Of a DNA stretch of 64,000 nt, positions 58,797 to 64,000 are shown in pieces. Each line of letters starts with the position of its first letter. The first letter of the stretch is position 1. The position numbers and the translations under genes were made by a program. Source of the DNA: Solidesulfovibrio alcoholivorans DSM 5433 (lineage in GTDB: Bacteria; Desulfobacterota; Desulfovibrionia; Desulfovibrionales; Desulfovibrionaceae); assembly GCF_000702665.1 (NCBI RefSeq), contig NZ_JNJA01000013.1, positions 39,204 to 103,203 on the forward strand. The letters are read 5' to 3'. The notes under the pieces are model-generated. The model saw only the letters and a list, made by a program, of their open reading frames with translations, had not been told where the DNA came from and did no database searches.

Positions 58797-58845
58797 CTTC
58801 ACTCTTCCCTTCTTCTCTCCCTCGCTCCTCCTTCCACTCCCACTC

Positions 58846-59418
58846 CTACTCCCACTCCCTCGGCGGCAGTCCCAGCAGCTCCCGAAACCGGTCTTCCACG
58901 CCGCGCAGGTAGTCGCGCGCGGCGGGGTCGCCGTCGGCGGGGGCGAAGGGGGCGAAGTCCTTGTCGGAGATGGGGCTGTAGGGGCCGGGTTTGACTTCGA
59001 ACACGGCGGTATCCGGGACGAGGGCCATGACGCAGTGCCAGCCGCCGGCGAGCGCGTCCACGGCGTAGGAGCCGGCTGCGGCGTCGAGGATGGCGCAGTC
59101 TTCGCGATCGAAGGAGCCGTCGTCCTTGAAGCAGACGAAGCCCATCTTGCCGGTGAGCGCCACGAAGGCCTCGTCCTTGGGCGGGGTCAGGTGGCGGTGG
59201 GGGCGCACGTAGGTGCCGGGTTGCAGGGCATTGATCATGCGGTGCAGGGTCGCGGCGTCTGCGGCGTGGAAGCAGTGGATTTCGCGGCGGCGGGGGTTGG
59301 CGGCCGCGTCGCGGCATTTCTGGGCCACGAGCGCCGCATCCGCCACGGCGAACCGGTCATGGTCGGACTGGGTGGCCAGGGGCGAGATGCGGCGCAGGGC
59401 GTAAGGCGGCTTAGCCAT
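58846..59418 (-). CDS. WbuC-family cupin metalloprotein
   Basis: 190 residues. Metal-ligand segment GTYVRPHRHLTPPKDEAFVALTGKMGFVCF (two His and a Glu) and HCVMALVPDTAVFEVKPGPYSP are as in the WbuC family, cupin folds found near O-antigen and capsule genes; the reaction is not known. N-terminus NPRRREIHCFH is also conserved. ATG 59418 overlaps the end of the next gene upstream by 8 bases, so it is translationally coupled to the small membrane protein. Confidence 0.85.
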   Translation of the reverse strand: MAKPPYALRRISPLATQSDHDRFAVADAALVAQKCRDAAANPRRREIHCFHAADAATLHRMINALQPGTYVRPHRHLTPPKDEAFVALTGKMGFVCFKDDGSFDREDCAILDAAAGSYAVDALAGGWHCVMALVPDTAVFEVKPGPYSPISDKDFAPFAPADGDPAARDYLRGVEDRFRELLGLPPREWE

Positions 59419-59734
59419 GCAGGGGGATGCCGGCGGCGATCAGGCGGTGGTAGGCGGCGACGATCTGGCCGGACAGGCACATGTCGCGCAGCAGGAACGC
59501 GACGATGATGAGCCAGTAGCCCCAGCAGCAGACCTTCTTTTCGACGCCTTCGGTCTGGCCGCGCTGGATGTTGAAGAAAATGAAGCTGAGCAGGGCCAGC
59601 GGCAGCATGACCCACCAGCGGATGGTGGTGGCCTCGATGAACATGAACACGACGAACAGTGCGCCCAGGCCCAGGGCGACCCAGGTCAGGGGGGAAAACG
59701 AGCCGCAGGCGCAGCCACATTTCTGATCGGACAT
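59411..59734 (-). CDS. Small membrane protein with Cys-rich N-terminus
   Basis: 107 residues with three hydrophobic segments (about 16-32, 41-58, 72-88). The N-terminus has three Cys (KCGCACG) and the middle CCWGYW. I recognise no family. It starts with AAGGAGAG upstream, is coupled to the WbuC gene, and sits between it and the glycosyltransferase gene, suggesting an envelope role. Confidence 0.7.
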   Translation of the reverse strand: MSDQKCGCACGSFSPLTWVALGLGALFVVFMFIEATTIRWWVMLPLALLSFIFFNIQRGQTEGVEKKVCCWGYWLIIVAFLLRDMCLSGQIVAAYHRLIAAGIPLHG

Positions 59735-59809
59735 AGGGTACTCTCCTTTCCGGTTTTACGACCCTATAGCCACGGAGCGGGCCGGCTGTCCAGGAAAGGC
59801 GGAAGAGTG

Positions 59810-60943
59810 TCAGGCGAGGCGCGCGTAGGCGTCGGCCAGGGCCTTGCCCACGGAGGAAGGGGAGAAACGGCCGGCCACGGCGTCGCGGCCGCCCTGCCCC
59901 AGGCGCGCGCGCAGCCCCGGGTCGGCGAGCAGCGTGGACAGGGCATCGGCCAGGGCGGCCGCGTCCCCGGGCGGCACGACAAGGCCGGTTTCGCCGTGGC
60001 GGTTGACCCAGGGCACGCCAGAGCCGGGGATGTCCGTCGCAACCACGGGCTTGCCGCCGGCCATGGCTTCGAGCTGGACGATGCCGAACATTTCGGCCCG
60101 GCTGACAGAGGGCAGGCAGAAGACATCGCAGGCGGCGAGCCAGGCGGCGAGGGCGGCGTCGGGGATACGGCCGGGCAGGAAAACGCGGTCCGTCAGGCCG
60201 GCGGCGGCGATGCGCGCGGCCAGGGCATCGTGCAGCGGCCCTGCGCCGCCGATGGCGACGGCGACGTTTTCGGGAAGTTTCGCGGCCGCGTCGATGAGCA
60301 CATCGAAGCCTTTGTAGGAAACGAGCCGGCCCAGGGCGAAGACCAGCGGCCGGTCGTGGAAACGCGCGCGGACGGCGGCCACGGCCGCCGGGTCGGCATC
60401 CTGGGGCCGGGCCATGGACGCGTCCACGCAAAAGGGCACCACCGCGCCCTTGCCCGCGAAAAGCGCCGCCCGGTTGGAGGCCGCGAGGTGTACGGGGCTT
60501 GGTGCGACGACCAGATCGGCCCGGCGGCAGAGCCAGGCTTCGAGCGGCCCGACGCACGCGGCGAGCGCGCCCTTGCCGATGACGTCGCTGTGCCAGGTGA
60601 GCACGACCTTGGCTTTGGGCCGGGAAAGGAACGCGGCCAGGGCGGCCAGGGGATTGGGCAGGTGGATATGCAGCACGTCGAAGCGCGGGGCCAGGCGCAG
60701 GAACGCGGCGAGGTAGGCCGGCGATAGAGGCTGCGAAGAAACGGTGCGCCAGACGGGAGCGCGGTGGACGGGACACGGCGCGACGGCATCGGGGTCGGGG
60801 TCGGCGTACGGCCCCGGGCCGGCGAAACAGAGCACTTCCACGGCCGCGCCGCGGGCGAGGAGCTGTTCCACGGCCTGGCGGGTGGCCGTTTCCACGCCGC
60901 CGGGGTCGGGCGGATAGAACTTGCCGACCTGCAACACCCTCAT
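59810..60943 (-). CDS. Glycosyltransferase family 4 protein
   Basis: 377 residues, GT-B fold. RVLQVGKFYPPDPGGVETATRQ is the donor/acceptor N-terminus with the Gly-Gly-Val-Glu loop; PLVFALGRLVSYKGFDVLIDA starts the nucleotide-sugar domain; SRAEMFGIVQLEAMAGGKPVVATDIPG carries the E-x7-E pair of retaining GT4 enzymes. It likely adds a hexose to a lipid-linked glycan. ATG 60943 overlaps the stop of the WecA-like gene (ATGA), so the pair is coupled. Confidence 0.9.
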   Translation of the reverse strand: MRVLQVGKFYPPDPGGVETATRQAVEQLLARGAAVEVLCFAGPGPYADPDPDAVAPCPVHRAPVWRTVSSQPLSPAYLAAFLRLAPRFDVLHIHLPNPLAALAAFLSRPKAKVVLTWHSDVIGKGALAACVGPLEAWLCRRADLVVAPSPVHLAASNRAALFAGKGAVVPFCVDASMARPQDADPAAVAAVRARFHDRPLVFALGRLVSYKGFDVLIDAAAKLPENVAVAIGGAGPLHDALAARIAAAGLTDRVFLPGRIPDAALAAWLAACDVFCLPSVSRAEMFGIVQLEAMAGGKPVVATDIPGSGVPWVNRHGETGLVVPPGDAAALADALSTLLADPGLRARLGQGGRDAVAGRFSPSSVGKALADAYARLA

Positions 60944-62457
60944 GGCGCGGGAGTCAGTGCGTCGAGGGTCGCGGTGACCGTGCGGCGCAGGTTCTCGACG
61001 CGGCGCAGGGTGAATTCGTTGATGGGGTCCGCGGCGAGGTTTTTCACCAGCCACAGCGCCCCGAGCACGCGGCCATCCTTGCCGAGCAACGGCAGCTCCA
61101 GCTTCATGACCGCCGGCGAACAGAGCAGTTCCCTGTCCGAGCCCTCGGCCTCTTCGCGCCGCCAACGGTAGACCGCGCCGCCGCCCTCCCTTGGAGGTTG
61201 CGGCCGCAGCACGCACGTGCCCGCGCCGTCGCCCGAAAGCGTCATCTCGGCCATGTCGAAACGCAACTGCTCCAGGGCGGCGGTCATGCGCGCCCAGAGC
61301 GTGGCCGTGTCCGGGGCCTGGGAAATCTCGATCTGGTGATTGAGGAAGGTGCGCCGGTCCTTGGCGAGGCCCGTGTCATCGGACACGTCGCGCAGCCAGC
61401 CGAGGATCTTGTCCACGGCGAAGTAGCTGAAATAGCCGGCCTTGCGCACGAGCAGGACCAGCGCCCCGCCCACGACGACCAGGAAAAGCCCGGCCGGGGC
61501 GTTGCGCAGGTTGACCAGCAACAGCGCCGCCAGGGCCAGGAAGATGGTGATGCCGTAAATGAAAAGCACCACTTTGCGCTGGGACCAGCCACGACTCAGG
61601 AGCTTGTGGTGCACGTGCCGCTTGTCCGGCTCGAACATGTCCCGACCGCGCATGAAACGCCGTAGCGGCGCGGTGATGGTGTCGAGAAGCGGCACGCCAA
61701 GCGCAATGACCGGCATGAGCAGCGTCGCGCCCACCTGGCTCTTGACCGAACCGGACACCGAAAGCGCCGCCAGCATGTAGCCGAGGAAATAGCTGCCGCC
61801 GTCGCCGAGAAACAGGCTTGCGGGATTGAAGTTGTAGCGCAAAAATCCGAGCGTGGCCCCGGCCATGACCGCGAAAAGCGCCGCGGTGTGCGCCTCGCCG
61901 CGCATGGCGGCCAGCACCGCCTGCACCGCCGTGGCGAAAAAGACCACTCCGGCCGCCAGCCCGTCCAGGCCGTCGATGAGGTTGATGGCGTTAATGAGCA
62001 GCACGAACCAGAAGACGGTGAGCGCGTAGGACAGCAGGTCAAAATGGATGATGAACTGTCCCGGCAGGGCGAACGAGGCGATGCGCGCCCCGCCGTAGCA
62101 GGCCACGCAGGCGGCGACGATCTGCGCCACGAGCTTGAGCTTCGAGGGCAGCGTCCATTTGTCGTCGGCAAAACCCACGGCGAAGATGATGCACGCGCCG
62201 GCATAGACATAACGCATGCTGTGGTCGAACAGGATGGCGACGGCCCGATGCGGCAACACCACGGGGGCCAGGGCGAGGCAGGCGAAAAAGGTGAGGAAAA
62301 GCGCCAGGCCGCCGCTTCGGGGCATGGGCGTGGTGTGCACCGTGCGGGCCTGCGGTATGGCCAGGATGCCCAAGCGCCGCCCCAGCCAGCGAGCCAGGGG
62401 CGTAAGCAGCAGGGACAGGCCCAAGGCGGCCAGAAAGAGGGAGAATATCGGGGTCAT
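60940..62457 (-). CDS. Polyprenyl-phosphate GlcNAc/HexNAc-1-phosphate transferase (WecA/TagO-type) with extra C-terminal domain
   Basis: 505 residues. MraY/WecA core with about ten membrane helices: VHTTPMPRSGGLALF, FADDKW (metal Asp pair), LINAINLIDGLDGLAAGV, FNPASLFLGDGGSYFLGY and KRHVHHKLLSRGWSQ (His-rich loop 5). It should start synthesis of an O-antigen or exopolysaccharide on undecaprenyl phosphate. The last 150 residues (MKLELPLLGKDGRVLGALWLVKN, then RVENLRRTVTATLDAL) look like a GAF-type domain, unusual for WecA. ATG 62457 follows AAGAGG; in-frame 62484 is possible. Confidence 0.88.
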   Translation of the reverse strand: MTPIFSLFLAALGLSLLLTPLARWLGRRLGILAIPQARTVHTTPMPRSGGLALFLTFFACLALAPVVLPHRAVAILFDHSMRYVYAGACIIFAVGFADDKWTLPSKLKLVAQIVAACVACYGGARIASFALPGQFIIHFDLLSYALTVFWFVLLINAINLIDGLDGLAAGVVFFATAVQAVLAAMRGEAHTAALFAVMAGATLGFLRYNFNPASLFLGDGGSYFLGYMLAALSVSGSVKSQVGATLLMPVIALGVPLLDTITAPLRRFMRGRDMFEPDKRHVHHKLLSRGWSQRKVVLFIYGITIFLALAALLLVNLRNAPAGLFLVVVGGALVLLVRKAGYFSYFAVDKILGWLRDVSDDTGLAKDRRTFLNHQIEISQAPDTATLWARMTAALEQLRFDMAEMTLSGDGAGTCVLRPQPPREGGGAVYRWRREEAEGSDRELLCSPAVMKLELPLLGKDGRVLGALWLVKNLAADPINEFTLRRVENLRRTVTATLDALTPAP

Positions 62458-62580
62458 ACGCCTCTTGCGGCGAGCGCGAACCACTCCTGCCCACCGACCG
62501 GCGCACCATAGGCGATGCCCGCTCCGACGTCCACAGGGCCGCGTGACGGTCGTGCAACCATTGACCGGAATTCGGAAAGG

Positions 62581-62973
62581 TCAGCGGGAATTCCCGGAGA
62601 CCGACTCGCCGCCGAAGAGCTTCCAGCCGAGCATGCCCCAGGTCAGGTTGGAGGCGGCGTAACCGGCCGTGGCAAGCCGTTTGGCCACGAACGGCGAACG
62701 GTGGCCGGTCATGCACGCGACCACCACCGGCCGTTTCGGGTCGAGCCCCAGGCTCGCCGGATCGGCGGCCATGGCGTCGGGACGGTTGATTGCGCCGGGG
62801 ATGTGAAACAGGGCGTATTCGGCGGGCGTGCGCACGTCGAGGATCTGCGGCTTGACCGCGCCGGCGCGTAAGCTCCGCAGCCGCCAGGGCAGCGTCTGGA
62901 CGACGCCCGCCGCCAGCCAGCCGAGGTCCCAGGCCACGAAGAAGAGCAGGAAAAAAAGCAGCAGCGCCTTCAT
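62581..62973 (-). CDS. Membrane-anchored rhodanese-domain protein
   Basis: 130 residues. An N-terminal membrane helix (KALLLFFLLFFVAWDLGWLAAG) leads to a rhodanese domain with ILDVRTPAEYALFHIPGAINRP and the active-site loop ACMTGHRSPFVAK (Cys87). It should transfer sulfane sulfur or act as a sulfur carrier at the membrane; the number of relevant Cys is one. GGGGCC precedes ATG weakly. Neighbour of copy C of the AT-rich element. Confidence 0.88.
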   Translation of the reverse strand: MKALLLFFLLFFVAWDLGWLAAGVVQTLPWRLRSLRAGAVKPQILDVRTPAEYALFHIPGAINRPDAMAADPASLGLDPKRPVVVACMTGHRSPFVAKRLATAGYAASNLTWGMLGWKLFGGESVSGNSR

Positions 62974-62984
62974 GGCCCCTCTCC

Positions 62985-63080
62985 CCGTGTTGCCCCCTCG
63001 AAAGGCGTATCGACTTCCTTCGAAGGCAATCTGCTTGAATAATGTGATTTCTTAAAAATACCGGCGTATTTTTCGAACCC
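62985..63080 (+). repeat. AT-rich 3' element, copy C
   Basis: Plus strand: GTGTTGCCCCCTCGAAAG, GAAGGCAATCTGCTTGAATA, ATTTCTTAAAAATACCGGCG, TATTTTTCGAAC. The start, the TTGAATA block and the closing palindrome correspond to copies A and B. Here it is antisense to the two flanking minus-strand genes (rhodanese and UbiA), unlike A and B. Confidence 0.7.
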
Positions 63081-63082
63081 TA

Positions 63083-63931
63083 TCACGGGGCGAGAAACAC
63101 CGCCAGCAGCGCGCCCACGCCGAGCAGCAGGGCGATCACGCCGTTGAGTGTGAAAAAGGCCACGTTGATGCGCGACAGGTCGTTTTCGCCGATGAGCCTG
63201 TGCTCCACGAGCAGCACCGCCGAACACACCGCCCAGAAGGCGTAGTAGATCCAGGAGAGCCCGGCGGCATAACCGGCCAGCAGGAAGAACAGGGCCGCAT
63301 CGACATGGGAAAAGGCCGCCAGCCGCAGCGCCGTGCCCACGCCGAACTTCGCCGGCATGGACCACAGCCCCTGCCCCTTGTCGAAGTCCACGTCCTGGCA
63401 GGCGTAGAGGATGTCGAAGCCGGCCGTCCAGCAGGTGACGCCGCAACCGAAAAGGATCGCCGCCAGGGCGAATTCCGGTTTGACCGCGAGCCAGCCGGCC
63501 ACGGGCGCAAGCCCGAGCACGGAGCCCAGCACGAAATGGCACAGCCACGTGAAGCGCTTGGTCACGCTGTAAAACGCGCCCCAGACCAGGGCCACGGGCG
63601 CAAGCGCCAGGCACAGGGCATTGAGGCCCGCACAGGCCGCGACGAACACGACCGCACAGCCGGCCGTGAACACCCAGGCCGCGCGCACGCTCACCTCCCC
63701 CGTGACCAGCTCGCGCATGCGGGTGCGCGGATTGACGCGGTCATAGCGCAGGTCGGCCAGGCGATTGACGGCCATGGCAAAGGACCGCATGGCCACCATC
63801 GCGACCGTGAGCAGCGCAAACGCCCGCCAGCCCGGCCAGCCCCCGGCCGCCACAAACAAGCCGATATACGCAAACGGCAACGCAAACACCGAATGCTCAA
63901 TCTTCACCAACCGCGCCATCGCTGCGATCAT
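63083..63931 (-). CDS. ubiA: UbiA-family prenyltransferase (quinone biosynthesis)
   Basis: 282 residues with about eight hydrophobic helices. The two aspartate-rich sites are NRLADLRYDRVNPRT (about 56-70, N-x3-D-x3-D) and DILYACQDVDFDKG (about 173-186, D-x3-Q-D-x2-F-D), which bind Mg-prenyl diphosphate and the aromatic acid. It could be the MqnP-type prenyltransferase of the futalosine menaquinone pathway or a 4-hydroxybenzoate type; the sequence alone does not decide. Menaquinone is the electron donor to Qmo. It starts with ATG 63931 and a second in-frame ATG four codons later. Confidence 0.88.
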   Translation of the reverse strand: MIAAMARLVKIEHSVFALPFAYIGLFVAAGGWPGWRAFALLTVAMVAMRSFAMAVNRLADLRYDRVNPRTRMRELVTGEVSVRAAWVFTAGCAVVFVAACAGLNALCLALAPVALVWGAFYSVTKRFTWLCHFVLGSVLGLAPVAGWLAVKPEFALAAILFGCGVTCWTAGFDILYACQDVDFDKGQGLWSMPAKFGVGTALRLAAFSHVDAALFFLLAGYAAGLSWIYYAFWAVCSAVLLVEHRLIGENDLSRINVAFFTLNGVIALLLGVGALLAVFLAP

Positions 63932-63946
63932 GATTAATACGCCTCC

Positions 63947-64000
63947 GGCGGCTGGGGGGAGAGGGAACCCCTTTTCTCAAAAAGGGTTCCCTCTCCCCCC
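63947..64000 (+). repeat. 3'-end repeat core joined to a type-2 hairpin (window edge)
   Basis: GCCTCCGGCGGCTGGGGGG is followed by AGAGGGAACCCC, four T, loop, five A and GGGTTCCCTCT. The two repeat families seen elsewhere are thus directly joined here, as at 29277. Cut off by the window edge. Confidence 0.7.

Overview
The window is a high-GC chromosomal stretch of a sulfate-reducing deltaproteobacterium, most probably a member of the Desulfovibrionaceae. The main evidence is a complete APS-reductase/electron-transfer locus (aprBA-qmoABCD) and a single aromatic-amino-acid operon that begins with the archaeal-type shikimate entry genes, as I recall it from Desulfovibrio. I see no tRNA, rRNA, insertion sequence, phage or CRISPR array.

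Layout. 1-3.9 kb: end of a flavoprotein dehydrogenase gene, a diguanylate cyclase, then STAS, methyltransferase-like and GNAT-like genes. 4-7.1 kb: a Crp/Fnr regulator with a cNMP-domain partner, and an exported gamma-glutamyltransferase. 7.3-15.5 kb: aprBA-qmoABCD, leftward, with a strong promoter overlapped by a Crp/Fnr-type palindrome. 16-18.7 kb: metE under a cobalamin riboswitch. 18.8-31.3 kb: the aromatic operon (ADH synthase, DHQ synthase II, pheA, aroA, tyrA, trpEG, a HEPN gene, trpDCFBA), preceded by a 29-codon leader peptide with seven consecutive aromatic codons (Phe-Tyr-Phe-Trp-Phe-Trp-Phe) and a terminator. 31-40 kb: LysE exporter, response regulator/kinase, CheY-like protein, PhoU, MFS pump, pyruvate kinase, argC, a Nif11-like small protein and a DUF1847 protein. 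40.4-46.3 kb: a type I secretion locus (HlyD, ABC transporter, bEBP-like regulator) divergent from an undecapeptide-repeat protein with a candidate sigma-54 promoter. 46.4-50.4 kb: paaK, an EamA transporter, a 1.16-kb non-coding region with two candidate small RNAs (one with a Fur-like box), and cbiC. 50.6-58.4 kb: a REC-REC-GGDEF protein, a secreted protein, a PAS histidine kinase, a VanX-like dipeptidase, a one-cysteine Tpx, a lipoprotein and ychF. 58.8-64 kb: WbuC, a small membrane protein, a glycosyltransferase, a WecA-like transferase, a rhodanese and a UbiA prenyltransferase.

How it fits together. AprBA and Qmo carry electrons from menaquinol to APS; the UbiA-type enzyme at the right end could serve quinone synthesis. 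The aromatic operon makes Phe, Tyr and Trp from one transcript, and its leader can sense all three. The secretion locus looks self-contained: regulator, exporter, adaptor and a likely cargo.

The non-coding DNA is unusually informative. A GC-rich palindrome family (core GCCTCCGGCGGCC) sits just after many stop codons in a consistent orientation. A second hairpin family (GGGAACC, T-run, A-run, GGTTCCC) occurs three times. An unrelated AT-rich element of about 90 bp occurs three times and ends in the palindrome AAAATACCGGCGTATTTT.

All identifications come from reading the sequence. No database search or folding program was run, so repeat copy numbers, RNA genes and promoters are predictions.
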